A stretch of DNA of 64,000 bases from Pseudomonas fluorescens (GCF_902497895.1 NZ_CABVHQ010000027.1:1-64000); one strand, 5' to 3'; positions 51,800 to 61,544 are shown, numbered from the stretch's first letter. Program-made: numbers and translations. Notes: generated by a model from the letters alone, not told the origin.

Positions 51800-51828
51800 A
51801 TAATATCGCTGTAATAACAAATAATCAA
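51800..51828 (-). promoter_or_regulatory. Sigma-70 promoter of the alpha operon
   Basis: On the minus strand TTGATT-N17-TATTAT, with the -35 at 51823-51828 and the -10 at 51800-51805. It starts right beside the hairpin that follows rpmJ and lies 60 bases before rpsM. Confidence 0.75.
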
Positions 51829-51851
51829 CCCAGCAGCGCACTAGCTGCTGG
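51829..51851 (-). terminator. Hairpin after rpmJ
   Basis: CCCAGCAGC / GCTGCTGGG around GCACTA. On the minus strand it is followed by TTGATTATTTG, a poor T run, so termination may be partial; the same T-rich bases form the -35 of the next promoter. Confidence 0.6.
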
Positions 51852-51869
51852 GCTTCAAGCGGATCACAC

Positions 51870-51986
51870 TCAGCCTTGGCGCTGTTTGTGACGCGGTTCC
51901 GCGCTGCAAATTACTCGAACAACACCTTCGCGGCGAATAATTTTGCAGTTACGGCACAGCTTTTTCACCGATGCACGAACTTTCAT
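51870..51986 (-). CDS. rpmJ: 50S ribosomal protein L36
   Basis: 38 residues ([20 protein letters not shown] then [18 protein letters not shown]). Cys11, Cys14, Cys27 and His33 bind zinc, so this is the zinc-containing form. It lies 28 bases after secY and ends the spc operon. Confidence 0.96.
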
Positions 51987-52014
51987 CACCAACTCCTCGA
52001 ACCTTATGGGTGCT

Positions 52015-53343
52015 TCAGCGCAGCATGCCGCTGCCGTAGCCCTTCAGGTTGGCTTTCTTCATCAGGGATTCGTACTGGTGCGAAACGAGGTGCGATTGTA
52101 CTTGGGACATGAAGTCCATCACAACCACGACCACGATCAGCAACGAGGTCCCGCCAAGGTAGAACGGAACGTTTGCTGCAACCACCAGGAACTGGGGCAG
52201 CAGGCACACGGCCGTCATATATAGAGCACCGAACATGGTCAAGCGGGTCAGAACGCCATCAATATAGCGCGCAGACTGCTCACCTGGACGGATGCCCGGA
52301 ATAAAGGCACCGGACTTCTTCAGGTTTTCCGCTACGTCTTTCGGATTGAACATCAACGCCGTATAGAAGAAGCAGAAGAAAATAATCCCTGCACTAAACA
52401 GCAGAATATTCAACGGCTGACCAGGAGCGATCGACTGCGAGATGTCCTGCAACCAGCCCATACCTTCAGACTGACCGAACCAGGCACCCAACGAAGCCGG
52501 GAACAGCAAAATGCTGCTCGCGAAGATAGCAGGAATAACACCGGCCATATTCACTTTCAGCGGCAAGTGGCTAGTCTGCGCGGCAAACACCTTGCGGCCC
52601 TGCTGACGCTTGGCGTAATGAACGGCGATTCGCCGCTGACCACGCTCAATGAACACCACAAAACCGATAATCGCTACTGCCAGCAAACCGATGGCAACCA
52701 GGGCGAAAATGTTGATATCACCCTGACGCGCAGACTCGAAAGACTGCCCGATCGCTCTCGGAAGACCGGCGACGATACCTGCGAAAATCAACATCGAGAT
52801 ACCGTTGCCAACACCACGCTCAGTAATCTGTTCACCCAGCCACATCATGAACATCGCACCAGCCACAAAAGTGGATACCGCGATGAAATGGAAGCCAAAG
52901 TCACCAGTGAACGCAACGCCCTGCCCCGCCAGGCCAACGGACATGCCGATAGCCTGAACAAGAGCAAGGACGACGGTGCCGTAGCGGGTGTACTGGCTAA
53001 TCTTGCGACGGCCAGCTTCACCTTCCTTCTTCAACTGCTCCAGCTGCGGGCTGACGGCGGTCATCAGTTGCATGATGATCGATGCCGAAATGTACGGCAT
53101 GATCCCCAGTGCAAAGATGCTCATCCGTTCCAGCGCACCGCCGGAAAACATGTTGAACAAGCTAAGAATGGTCCCCTCATTCTGTCGAAACAGGTCTGCG
53201 AGTCGGTCCGGGTTGATACCTGGAACCGGGATGTGTGCGCCTATTCGGTAGACGATAATCGCCAGGAACAGAAAACGCAGACGAGCCCAGAGTTCAGACA
53301 TACCGCCTTTGCCGAGCGCAGAGAGAGCACCTTGCTTAGCCAT
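52015..53343 (-). CDS. secY: Protein translocase subunit SecY
   Basis: 442 residues with ten membrane helices; segments such as [30 protein letters not shown]-like helix 2 ([20 protein letters not shown]) and [20 protein letters not shown] are typical. It forms the inner-membrane channel with SecE and SecG. The start directly follows the rplO stop. Confidence 0.97.
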
Positions 53344-53778
53344 TTATTCCTCGAACTTGCCGCCAGCTGCTTCGATAGCCGCACGCGCACCTTTGGTGGC
53401 GGCGATACCCTTGATGGTGACTGCGCGAGTAACTTCACCGGACAACATGATTTTCACACGTTGTACGTTTTGGTTAATCACGTTGGCATCCTTCAGGGAC
53501 TGCACGGTGACGATGTCGCCTTCCACTTTAGACAGCTCGGACAGACGCACTTCTGCGCGGTCCATGGCCTTCAGGGAAACGAAACCGAACTTCGGCAGGC
53601 GACGATGCAGCGGCTGTTGACCGCCTTCAAAGCCCGGAGCAATAGTGCCACCGGAGCGGGAGGACTGACCTTTGTGACCACGGCCACCAGTCTTACCCAA
53701 ACCACTACCGATACCACGGCCCGGACGATGCTTCTCGCGACGGGAACCCGGCGCAGGACTCAGATCATTGAGTTTCAT
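53344..53778 (-). CDS. rplO: 50S ribosomal protein L15
   Basis: 144 residues: MKLNDLSPAPGSRREKHRPG and the Gly/Arg-rich GIGSGLGKTGGRGHKGQSSR. Three bases separate it from rpmD, none from secY. Confidence 0.97.
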   Translation of the reverse strand: MKLNDLSPAPGSRREKHRPGRGIGSGLGKTGGRGHKGQSSRSGGTIAPGFEGGQQPLHRRLPKFGFVSLKAMDRAEVRLSELSKVEGDIVTVQSLKDANVINQNVQRVKIMLSGEVTRAVTIKGIAATKGARAAIEAAGGKFEE

Positions 53779-53781
53779 CGA

Positions 53782-53958
53782 TTAACCCTCGACACGCAGC
53801 ATGTAGTAAGCCTTGTTGATCATCCCGCGATTCTCGGGAGTATCAAGTACTTCTACAGTGTGACCGATGCGACGCAGACCCAGACCCTTGATGCACAATT
53901 TGTGATTAGGGATACGGCCGGTCATGCTTTTGATCAGCGTTACTTTAACGGTAGCCAT
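53782..53958 (-). CDS. rpmD: 50S ribosomal protein L30
   Basis: 58 residues: MATVKVTLIKSMTGRIPNHK, then LGLRRIGHTVEVLDTPENRG and the end YYMLRVEG. Correct length for bacterial L30; between rpsE and rplO as always. Confidence 0.96.
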   Translation of the reverse strand: MATVKVTLIKSMTGRIPNHKLCIKGLGLRRIGHTVEVLDTPENRGMINKAYYMLRVEG

Positions 53959-53960
53959 GA

Positions 53961-54461
53961 TCAGAAGATCTCCTTGACGCTTTTGCCACGCTTGGCGGCA
54001 ATGGACTCAGGAGACTGCATAGCTTTCAAACCTTTGAAAGTGGCGTGAACCACGTTTACCGGGTTAGTCGAGCCGTAGCACTTGGCCAGAACGTTCTGAA
54101 CGCCAGCAACTTCGAGGACAGCACGCATAGCGCCGCCAGCGATGATACCGGTACCTTCAGAAGCAGGCTGCATGTACACCTTCGAAGCGCCATGAGCGGA
54201 CTTCATTGCGTACTGCAGCGTGGTGCCGTTCAGATCAACTTGGATCATGTTGCGGCGAGCAGCTTCCATTGCCTTCTGGATCGCGGCAGGCACTTCACGT
54301 GACTTGCCACGGCCGAAGCCAACGCGCCCTTTACCATCACCTACCACGGTCAACGCGGTGAAAGTGAAGATACGGCCGCCTTTAACGGTTTTGGCTACGC
54401 GGTTAACTTGAACCAGCTTCTCGATGTAGCCTTCGTCGCGCTTTTGGTCGTTATTTGACAT
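53961..54461 (-). CDS. rpsE: 30S ribosomal protein S5
   Basis: 166 residues: RVAKTVKGGRIFTFTALTVV (S5 N-terminal RNA-binding domain) and GTGIIAGGAMRAVLEVAGVQ (C-terminal domain). Contributes to decoding accuracy. Two bases before rpmD. Confidence 0.97.
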   Translation of the reverse strand: MSNNDQKRDEGYIEKLVQVNRVAKTVKGGRIFTFTALTVVGDGKGRVGFGRGKSREVPAAIQKAMEAARRNMIQVDLNGTTLQYAMKSAHGASKVYMQPASEGTGIIAGGAMRAVLEVAGVQNVLAKCYGSTNPVNVVHATFKGLKAMQSPESIAAKRGKSVKEIF

Positions 54462-54464
54462 AAC

Positions 54465-54815
54465 TTAGAACTCCAGCCCAGCTTCACGAGCAGCATCAGC
54501 CAGCGCCTTGACGCGGCCGTGGTACTTGAAGCCAGAGCGGTCGAAAGCCACCTGCGAGACGCCAGCGGCTTTAGCACGCGTAGCGACCAGCTGGCCAACC
54601 TTAGTGGCCGCGTCGATGTTGCCAGTGGCGCCATCACGCAGTTCTTTATCCAAAGTCGAGGCACTTGCCAGGACTTTGTTGCCGTCGGCCGAAATGACCT
54701 GGGCGTAGATGTGCTGCGACGAGCGGAACACGCAGAGACGCACGACTTCGAGTTCGTGCATTTTCAGGCGTGCTTTGCGAGCGCGACGCAGTCGAGTAAC
54801 TTTTTTGTCGGTCAT
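54465..54815 (-). CDS. rplR: 50S ribosomal protein L18
   Basis: 116 residues: MTDKKVTRLRRARKARLKMH and AFDRSGFKYHGRVKALADAA. Binds 5S rRNA with L5 and L25. Three bases from rpsE. Confidence 0.97.
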   Translation of the reverse strand: MTDKKVTRLRRARKARLKMHELEVVRLCVFRSSQHIYAQVISADGNKVLASASTLDKELRDGATGNIDAATKVGQLVATRAKAAGVSQVAFDRSGFKYHGRVKALADAAREAGLEF

Positions 54816-54825
54816 TTGCTATGCC

Positions 54826-55359
54826 CTACTTCTTCTTGGCTTCTTTACGACGGACGACTTCGTCCGCGTAGCGCACACCTTTGCCTTTGTACGGCTCTGG
54901 TGGACGGAAGTCGCGGATCTCGGCGGCCACTTGACCTACCAGCTGCTTATCGATGCCCTTGATCAGGATATCGGTCTGGCTAGGAGTCTCAGCGGTGATG
55001 CCTTCCGGCAGTTCATAATCCACTGGGTGCGAGAAGCCAAGAGCCAGGTTCAGCACTGTGCCTTTTGCTTGCGCTTTGTAACCAACACCGACCAGCTGGA
55101 GCTTGCGCTCGAAGCCTTGGCTTACGCCTTGGACCATGTTGTTTACCAACGCACGAGTGGTACCGGCCATTGCGCGAGTCTGTTGATCGCCATTGCGAGC
55201 AGCGAAACGCAGCTCACCAGCTTCTTCAACGATCTCAACGGACGAATGGATGTTCAGTTCTAGAGTACCCTTGGCACCCTTCACCGAAAGCTGTTGGCCT
55301 GCGAATTTGACTTCGACACCGGCTGGCAGCTTAACGGGGTTCTTAGCGACGCGTGACAT
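54826..55359 (-). CDS. rplF: 50S ribosomal protein L6
   Basis: 177 residues from the ATG at 55359 (MSRVAKNPVKLPAGVEVKFA), the normal start; the end FRPPEPYKGKGVRYADEVVR is the L6 signature. Two copies of the same fold. Confidence 0.97.
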   Translation of the reverse strand: MSRVAKNPVKLPAGVEVKFAGQQLSVKGAKGTLELNIHSSVEIVEEAGELRFAARNGDQQTRAMAGTTRALVNNMVQGVSQGFERKLQLVGVGYKAQAKGTVLNLALGFSHPVDYELPEGITAETPSQTDILIKGIDKQLVGQVAAEIRDFRPPEPYKGKGVRYADEVVRRKEAKKK

Positions 55360-55372
55360 GCTTATCCCCCCC

Positions 55373-55765
55373 TTAGAACACTGTGCAAAGAACTTCGCCG
55401 CCGACACCGGCAGCGCGCGCAGCACGATCCGTCATCACACCTTTGTTGGTGGAGACGATAGACACACCGAGACCGCCACGAACTTTTGGCAGATCATCGA
55501 CGGACTTGTACTGACGCAGGCCTGGACGGCTAACGCGCTTCACTTCTTCGATGACCGGACGGCCTTCGAAATATTTCAGCTCGATGGATAGCAACGGCTT
55601 GATTTCGCTGCTGATCTGATAACCCGCGATGTAACCTTCGTCCTTGAGGACTTTTGCTACAGCTACCTTCAACGTGGAAGATGGCATGCTTACGACGGAC
55701 TTTTCAGCCATCTGGGCATTACGGATTCGAGTTAGCATGTCCGCTAACGGGTCCTGCATACTCAT
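55373..55765 (-). CDS. rpsH: 30S ribosomal protein S8
   Basis: 130 residues: MSMQDPLADMLTRIRNAQMA and the end GGLGVSIVSTNKGVMTDRAA..GGEVLCTVF. In E. coli S8 represses the spc operon. It follows a 208-base gap with hairpins and a promoter, so it probably heads its own transcript. Confidence 0.97.
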   Translation of the reverse strand: MSMQDPLADMLTRIRNAQMAEKSVVSMPSSTLKVAVAKVLKDEGYIAGYQISSEIKPLLSIELKYFEGRPVIEEVKRVSRPGLRQYKSVDDLPKVRGGLGVSIVSTNKGVMTDRAARAAGVGGEVLCTVF

Positions 55766-55833
55766 GGGCTAGACGCTCCTAATACAAAAAAATTAGCCTT
55801 GCGGCTACTACCTTCGCCGAGAAACTCCGCACG

Positions 55834-55858
55834 AAAAAAGCACGGGCTCAGGCGAGCC
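55834..55858 (-). promoter_or_regulatory. Leader hairpin with T run before rpsH
   Basis: On the minus strand GGCTC-GCCT-GAGCC, then CGTGC and TTTTTT. It lies just after the promoter at 55863-55891, so it would be in the rpsH leader and could attenuate or bind a regulator such as S8. Confidence 0.45.
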
Positions 55859-55862
55859 GGGT

Positions 55863-55891
55863 ATTCTAGACACACCCCACAAATGAATCAA
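55863..55891 (-). promoter_or_regulatory. Sigma-70 promoter before rpsH, inside the spc region
   Basis: On the minus strand TTGATT-N17-TAGAAT, -35 at 55886-55891 and -10 at 55863-55868. The -35 is the last part of the hairpin after rpsN. Confidence 0.7.
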
Positions 55892-55911
55892 GCCCCAATA
55901 GGGGCTTGATT
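55886..55911 (-). terminator. Hairpin between rpsN and rpsH
   Basis: AATCAAGCCCC / GGGGCTTGATT, a perfect 11-base stem around AATA, in the middle of the ribosomal cluster. There is no long T run after it on the minus strand, so it may be a partial terminator or an RNA-processing site. Confidence 0.55.
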
Positions 55912-55973
55912 CAGATTCAAGGCCACCGGCGGTCAGGATCTTGCGATTCTGAACGCCGAGACTTTGACAGTAC

Positions 55974-56279
55974 TTACCAGCTGGCTTTAACCAGACCTGG
56001 TACGTCACCACGCATTGCCGCTTCACGCAGTTTGTTACGGCCAAGGCCGAACTTGCGGTAAACGCCGTGTGGACGACCAGTCAGGCGGCAGCGGTTACGC
56101 ATGCGCGAGGCGCTTGCGTCACGTGGCTGCTTCTGCAGAGCTACTGTAGCTTCCCAACGTGCTTCTGGACTTGCGTTCAGATCAACGATGATAGCTTTCA
56201 GTGCTGCACGCGCCTTGGCGTACTTGGCAACCGTGAGCTGACGTTTCAGCTCGCGGTTTTTCATGCTCATCTTGGCCAT
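55974..56279 (-). CDS. rpsN: 30S ribosomal protein S14
   Basis: 101 residues from the ATG at 56279 (MAKMSMKNRELKRQLTVAKY). The NRCRLTGRPHGVYRKFGLGR segment has no CxxC zinc pair, so it is the long zinc-free form. 13 bases after rplE. Confidence 0.97.
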   Translation of the reverse strand: MAKMSMKNRELKRQLTVAKYAKARAALKAIIVDLNASPEARWEATVALQKQPRDASASRMRNRCRLTGRPHGVYRKFGLGRNKLREAAMRGDVPGLVKASW

Positions 56280-56292
56280 GGTCCTACTCCAA

Positions 56293-56832
56293 TCAGTTGC
56301 GGAACGGGAATTTGAAAGCGCGCAGCAGTGCACGACCTTCATCATCCGTCCGAGCAGTGGTGGTCAGGGTAATGTCCAGACCGCGGAGAGCATCGATCTT
56401 GTCGTAGTCGATTTCCGGGAAGATGATCTGCTCTTTAACGCCCATGCTGTAGTTACCACGACCATCGAAGGACTTGGCATTCAGGCCGCGGAAGTCGCGA
56501 ACCCGAGGCAGGGAGATCGACAGCAGACGATCCAGGAATTCATACATACGCTCACGGCGCAGAGTCACTTTGACGCCGATCGGCCAACCTTCACGGACTT
56601 TAAAGCCAGCGATGGATTTCCGAGCGTAAGTCACAACGACTTTTTGACCGGTGATCTTTTCCAGGTCAGCCACAGCGTGCTCGATGACTTTTTTGTCGCC
56701 GATCGCTTCGCCCAGACCCATGTTCAGGGTGATTTTGGTAACGCGCGGAACTTCCATCACGTTCGAAAGCTTAAGTTCTTCCTTAAGTTTCGGTGCGATT
56801 TCCTTCCGGTAAATCTCTTTTAGTCGTGCCAT
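56293..56832 (-). CDS. rplE: 50S ribosomal protein L5
   Basis: 179 residues: MARLKEIYRKEIAPKLKEEL and IGVKVTLRRERMYEFLDRLL. Binds 5S rRNA and contacts P-site tRNA. 20 bases after rplX. Confidence 0.97.
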   Translation of the reverse strand: MARLKEIYRKEIAPKLKEELKLSNVMEVPRVTKITLNMGLGEAIGDKKVIEHAVADLEKITGQKVVVTYARKSIAGFKVREGWPIGVKVTLRRERMYEFLDRLLSISLPRVRDFRGLNAKSFDGRGNYSMGVKEQIIFPEIDYDKIDALRGLDITLTTTARTDDEGRALLRAFKFPFRN

Positions 56833-56852
56833 GGTCTTCTACCTAGCAGTGT

Positions 56853-57167
56853 TCAAGCATCAACCGCTTTTTGGGTCGACTTGAAGACACGAATTTTCTT
56901 GCCTTCTTCTACTTTGAAACCAACGCGGTCAGCCTTGTTGGTTTCGCCGTTGAAAATGGCGACGTTAGAAGCGTGCAGTGGCGCTTCTTTTTCGACGATA
57001 CCGCCTTGTACGCCCGACGCAGGGTTAGGCTTGGTATGACGCTTGACCAGGTTCAGACCACCAACGACCAGACGGTCGTCAGCGAGAACCTTAAGCACCT
57101 TACCGCGCTTACCTTTGTCTTTGCCGGCGATCACGATGATCTCGTCGTCACGACGAATCTTTTGCAT
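56853..57167 (-). CDS. rplX: 50S ribosomal protein L24
   Basis: 104 residues with the KOW motif DDEIIVIAGKDKGKRGKVLK and GGIVEKEAPLHASNVAIFNG. An early assembly protein of the 50S. 11 bases after rplN. Confidence 0.97.
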   Translation of the reverse strand: MQKIRRDDEIIVIAGKDKGKRGKVLKVLADDRLVVGGLNLVKRHTKPNPASGVQGGIVEKEAPLHASNVAIFNGETNKADRVGFKVEEGKKIRVFKSTQKAVDA

Positions 57168-57178
57168 GTCGGATCTCC

Positions 57179-57547
57179 TTACAGCACTTCTGGGGCGAGC
57201 GAGACGATCTTCATGAACTTCTCAGTACGAAGTTCACGGGTCACTGGCCCAAAGATACGGGTGCCGATCGGCTCTTGCTTGTTGTTCAACAGAACAGCAG
57301 CGTTGCCATCAAAGCGGATAATGGAGCCATCTGCACGGCGAACGCCGTGACGAGTGCGGACTACAACAGCAGTCATCACTTGGCCTTTTTTCACTTTACC
57401 GCGAGGAATTGCTTCCTTCACGGTAACCTTGATGATGTCACCGATACCAGCGTAACGACGATGGGAGCCACCCAGCACCTTGATGCACATAACACGGCGA
57501 GCGCCGCTGTTATCGGCCACATCGAGCATGGATTGAGTCTGAATCAT
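57179..57547 (-). CDS. rplN: 50S ribosomal protein L14
   Basis: 122 residues: MIQTQSMLDVADNSGARRVM, the L14 signature. First gene of the classical spc operon; 23 bases after rpsQ with no promoter recognised. Confidence 0.97.
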   Translation of the reverse strand: MIQTQSMLDVADNSGARRVMCIKVLGGSHRRYAGIGDIIKVTVKEAIPRGKVKKGQVMTAVVVRTRHGVRRADGSIIRFDGNAAVLLNNKQEPIGTRIFGPVTRELRTEKFMKIVSLAPEVL

Positions 57548-57570
57548 ATAATTTCTCCGACCCCTAGTCC

Positions 57571-57837
57571 TTAGACTTCCACAGCGCGTTCGAGAACATC
57601 AACCAGTGCCCAAGACTTGGTCTTGGCCAGGGGACGAGTTTCACGAATAGTGACTTTGTCGCCGATGTGGCACTGATTGGTTTCGTCGTGCGCGTGCAGC
57701 TTAGTCGAACGCTTAACATATTTACCGTAGATCGGGTGCTTAACGCGGCGCTCGATCAGAACGGTGATGGTTTTGTCCATCTTGTCGCTGACAACACGGC
57801 CAGTCAGCGTACGGACAGTTTTTTCGGCTTCAGCCAT
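57571..57837 (-). CDS. rpsQ: 30S ribosomal protein S17
   Basis: 88 residues from the ATG at 57837 (MAEAEKTVRTLTGRVVSDKM), the normal length; a GTG two codons upstream lies in the rpmC stop region. GDKVTIRETRPLAKTKSWAL is the S17 signature. Confidence 0.97.
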   Translation of the reverse strand: MAEAEKTVRTLTGRVVSDKMDKTITVLIERRVKHPIYGKYVKRSTKLHAHDETNQCHIGDKVTIRETRPLAKTKSWALVDVLERAVEV

Positions 57838-57839
57838 GA

Positions 57840-58031
57840 TCACTTACCTGCCTGCTGGTTGAGCACAGTCTTCACGCGAGCAATGTCACGCTTAACTTGC
57901 GAGAGCAGATGAGACTGCCCCAACTGGCCAGTTGCTTTCTGCATACGCAGATTGAACTGGTCGCGCAGCAGGCCGAGCAGTTGCTCGTTCAGCTGCTGTG
58001 CGGATTTTTCACGAAGTTCATTCGCTTTCAT
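57840..58031 (-). CDS. rpmC: 50S ribosomal protein L29
   Basis: 63 residues from the ATG at 58031 ([20 protein letters not shown]), which overlaps the rplP stop (TGATG). Two-helix protein near the exit of the peptide tunnel. Confidence 0.97.
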
Positions 58032-58444
58032 CACATCACCGTCCGTTTAACAAAGGAGGTGGCGAGCGGCAGCTTTGCAGCAGCCAGGGCGAAAGCCTCA
58101 CGCGCCAGCTCTTCAGAAACACCCTCGATTTCATACAGGACTTTGCCTGGCTGAATCTGGGCAACCCAGTATTCGACGTTACCCTTACCTTTACCCATCC
58201 GAACTTCGAGTGGCTTCTTGGTGACAGGCTTGTCCGGGAATACACGGATCCAGATCTTGCCGCCACGTTTAACGTGACGGGTCAGAGCACGACGCGCTGA
58301 CTCGATCTGACGAGCGGTGAGACGACCACGAGCTACAGACTTCAGCGCATATTCGCCGAAGCTGACTTTGCTACCGCGCAATGCCAAGCCACGGTTGTGG
58401 CCAGTCATCTGCTTGCGGAACTTCGTACGCTTTGGTTGCAACAT
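58031..58444 (-). CDS. rplP: 50S ribosomal protein L16
   Basis: 137 residues: [20 protein letters not shown] and [20 protein letters not shown]. Contacts A-site tRNA. 12 bases after rpsC. Confidence 0.97.
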
Positions 58445-58456
58445 TTGGCGTACCCC

Positions 58457-59143
58457 TTACTTAGCAGCTTTTTTACGAGGCGCTGGTGCTTGTGGCTTCA
58501 GCTCTTCTTGGCGACCACCAATTACTTCGCCTTTGAAGATCCAAACCTTTACACCGATCACACCATAAGTGGTGTGAGCTTCGTAGTTGGCATAGTCGAT
58601 GTCGGCACGCAGGGTGTGCAGTGGCACACGACCTTCGCGATACCATTCAGTACGTGCGATTTCAGCACCGCCGAGACGACCGCTCACTTGGATTTTGATG
58701 CCTTTGGCACCAATGCGCATGGCGTTCTGTACAGCGCGCTTCATAGCGCGACGGAACATTACGCGACGCTCCAGCTGCTGAGCTACGCTCTGCGCAACCA
58801 GCATACCGTCGAGCTCCGGCTTGCGGATCTCTTCGATATTGATGTGCACAGGCACACCCATTTGCTTGGTCAGGTCCTGACGCAGTTTCTCAACATCTTC
58901 ACCTTTCTTCCCGATAACGATACCCGGGCGAGCGGTGTGGATGGTGATACGTGCAGTTTGAGCCGGACGATGGATATCGATACGGCTTACGGACGCGCTT
59001 TTTAGTTTGTCTTGGAGATACTCACGCACCTTCAGATCAGCGAACAAATAGTCCGCATAAGTCCGGCCGTCTGCATACCAGACGGAGGTGTGTTCCTTGA
59101 CGATTCCCAGGCGAATGCCAATGGGATGTACTTTCTGACCCAT
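58457..59143 (-). CDS. rpsC: 30S ribosomal protein S3
   Basis: 228 residues from the ATG at 59143 ([20 protein letters not shown]). A KH domain (about 40-105, with [20 protein letters not shown]) and the S3 C-terminal domain. Lies at the mRNA entry of the 30S. Confidence 0.97.
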
Positions 59144-59156
59144 CTCTTCGACTCCG

Positions 59157-59489
59157 TTACTTGTCAGCAACCTTGACAGTGATATGGCAAGACCGCTTGA
59201 CGATGCGATCAGCACGGCCTTTGGCACGTGGCATGATTCGCTTCAGCGAACGCCCTTCGTTGACGAAAACGGTGCTGACTTTAAGGTCATCAACGTCTGC
59301 GCCTTCGTTATGCTCGGCGTTGGCTACGGCCGACTCCAGCACTTTCTTGATGATCTCGGCGGCTTTCTTACTGCTGAAAGCCAACAGGTTGAGCGCTTCG
59401 CCCACCTTCTTCCCGCGGATCTGGTCGGCGACCAAGCGGGCTTTCTGGGCGGAGATTCGAGCGCCCGACAACTTAGCGGCTACTTCCAT
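59157..59489 (-). CDS. rplV: 50S ribosomal protein L22
   Basis: 110 residues from the second of two adjacent ATGs ([20 protein letters not shown]), matching the Pseudomonas protein; the first ATG at 59492 would add one Met. Its loop lines the peptide tunnel and is where macrolide changes occur. Confidence 0.96.
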
Positions 59490-59502
59490 CATTCCTTACC
59501 CC

Positions 59503-59778
59503 TTAACGCTTGGCTTTCTTGTCTGCCACGTGCCCACGATATGTGCGGGTACCGGCAAACTCGCCTAGTTTGTGGCCGACCATGTCTTCGTTCACGAGAA
59601 CTGGGACATGTTGACGACCGTTATGCACAGCAATGGTCAGACCGACCATTTGTGGCAGGATCATGGAACGGCGCGACCAGGTTTTCACTGGTTTGCGATC
59701 GTTCTTTTCCGCCGCCACTTCGATCTTCTTCAGTAGGTGAAGATCAATAAAAGGACCTTTTTTCAGAGAACGTGGCAC
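59503..59778 (-). CDS. rpsS: 30S ribosomal protein S19
   Basis: 91 residues: MPRSLKKGPFIDLHLLKKIE and LGEFAGTRTYRGHVADKKAK, the S19 signature. 16 bases after rplB. Confidence 0.97.
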   Translation of the reverse strand: MPRSLKKGPFIDLHLLKKIEVAAEKNDRKPVKTWSRRSMILPQMVGLTIAVHNGRQHVPVLVNEDMVGHKLGEFAGTRTYRGHVADKKAKR

Positions 59779-59794
59779 TGTCGTATCCCTCTAT

Positions 59795-60619
59795 TTACTT
59801 GCGACGACGGACGATCATTTTGTCGGTACGCTTATTACCACGAGTCTTCGCGCCCTTAGTCGGGAAGCCCCATGGCGATACCGGATGACGACCACCAGAG
59901 GTACGACCTTCACCACCACCATGTGGGTGGTCAACCGGGTTCATGGCAACACCACGAACGGTTGGGCGAACGCCACGCCAGCGTTTGGCACCGGCTTTAC
60001 CCAGCGAACGCAGGCTGTGCTCGGAGTTCGAGACTTCGCCCAGGGTCGCACGGCATTCAGCCAATACTTTACGCATCTCACCAGAGCGCAGACGCAGGGT
60101 CACGTAGACACCTTCACGAGCGATCAGCTGAGCCGAAGCACCAGCGGAACGAGCGATTTGCGCGCCTTTACCCGGCTTCAATTCGATGCCGTGTACGGTG
60201 CTACCAACTGGAATGTTACGCAGTTGCAGAGCGTTGCCCGGCTTGATCGGCGCCAAGGCACCTGCGATCAGCTGGTCGCCAGCACTCACGCCTTTAGGGG
60301 CGATGATGTAGCGACGCTCGCCATCTGCGTACAGCAGCAGAGCGATGTGAGCAGTACGGTTTGGATCGTATTCGATACGCTCGACAGTGGCAGAGATGCC
60401 ATCTTTGTCGTTACGACGGAAGTCGACCAGACGATAATGCTGCTTATGACCACCACCTATGTGACGAGTGGTAATACGGCCATTGTTGTTACGACCACCA
60501 GTCTTCGATTTCTTCTCGAGCAGCGGTGCGTGAGGAGCGCCTTTATGCAGCTCCTGGTTGACCACCTTGACCACAAAACGGCGGCCAGGGGAAGTCGGTT
60601 TGCATTTAACGATTGCCAT
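59795..60619 (-). CDS. rplB: 50S ribosomal protein L2
   Basis: 274 residues: MAIVKCKPTSPGRRFVVKVV and the conserved MNPVDHPHGGGEGRTSGGRH, whose His is near the peptidyl transferase centre. 14 bases after rplW. Confidence 0.97.
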   Translation of the reverse strand: MAIVKCKPTSPGRRFVVKVVNQELHKGAPHAPLLEKKSKTGGRNNNGRITTRHIGGGHKQHYRLVDFRRNDKDGISATVERIEYDPNRTAHIALLLYADGERRYIIAPKGVSAGDQLIAGALAPIKPGNALQLRNIPVGSTVHGIELKPGKGAQIARSAGASAQLIAREGVYVTLRLRSGEMRKVLAECRATLGEVSNSEHSLRSLGKAGAKRWRGVRPTVRGVAMNPVDHPHGGGEGRTSGGRHPVSPWGFPTKGAKTRGNKRTDKMIVRRRK

Positions 60620-60633
60620 GATGCACCCCTTCC

Positions 60634-60933
60634 TTACTCAGCACTGCTGCTGAAATCGAGATCTTGGCCTGGCTGAAGGGAGATAACTGCCTTCTTCCAG
60701 TCATTACGCTTGCCCAGACCGCGAGCAGTGCGCTTGCTCTTACCCAGAACATTCAGGGTAGTAACACGCTCTACTTTCACGCTGAACAGGCTTTCGACGG
60801 CCTTCTTGATTTCCAGCTTGGTTGCGTCGGTCGCAACCTTGAAAACGAACTGGCCTTTCTTGTCTGCCAGAACCGTAGCCTTCTCGGAAACGTGCGGGCC
60901 AAGCAGAACTTTAAATACGCGTTCCTGGTTCAT
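60634..60933 (-). CDS. rplW: 50S ribosomal protein L23
   Basis: 99 residues: [20 protein letters not shown] and [20 protein letters not shown]. Docking site of trigger factor and SRP at the tunnel exit. Overlaps rplD by four bases. Confidence 0.97.
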
Positions 60934-61532
60934 CCCAGCAGCTCCTCGAATTTCTTCACGGCCGACACGGTGATCAACACCTTGTCGTATGCGATCAGAC
61001 TAACTGGATCGGAACCTTGCACGTCACGTACATCAACGTGTGGCAGGTTGCGAGCAGCCAGGTACAGGTTCTGATCAACAGCATCGGACACGATCAGGAC
61101 ATCAGTCAGACCCATGCCATTCAGCTTGTTCAGCAGATCTTTGGTTTTCGGTGCTTCAACAGCGAAGTCCTGAACCACGACCAGACGATCAGTACGCACC
61201 AGTTCAGCAAGGATGGAACGCATTGCTGCGCGATACATCTTCTTGTTGAGCTTCTGGGAGTGATCCTGTGGACGAGCTGCGAAAGTGGTACCGCCGCCAC
61301 GCCAGATTGGGCTACGGATAGTACCGGCACGAGCACGGCCAGTACCTTTCTGACGCCATGGGCGCTTACCGCCACCACGAACGTCGGAACGGGTCTTTTG
61401 CTGCTTGGTACCCTGACGGCCGCCGGCCATGTAGGCCACGACTGCTTGGTGAACCAGTGTCTCGTTGAACTCGCCGCCAAACGTCAGTTCGGAAACTTCG
61501 ATCGCTTGAGCGTCATTTACATTTAATTGCAT
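60930..61532 (-). CDS. rplD: 50S ribosomal protein L4
   Basis: 200 residues: [20 protein letters not shown] and [20 protein letters not shown], the tunnel loop. In E. coli L4 represses the S10 operon through its leader; the leader here (62573-62635) is short, so that control may be absent. Confidence 0.97.
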
Positions 61533-61544
61533 GTCAGCTTCCCC

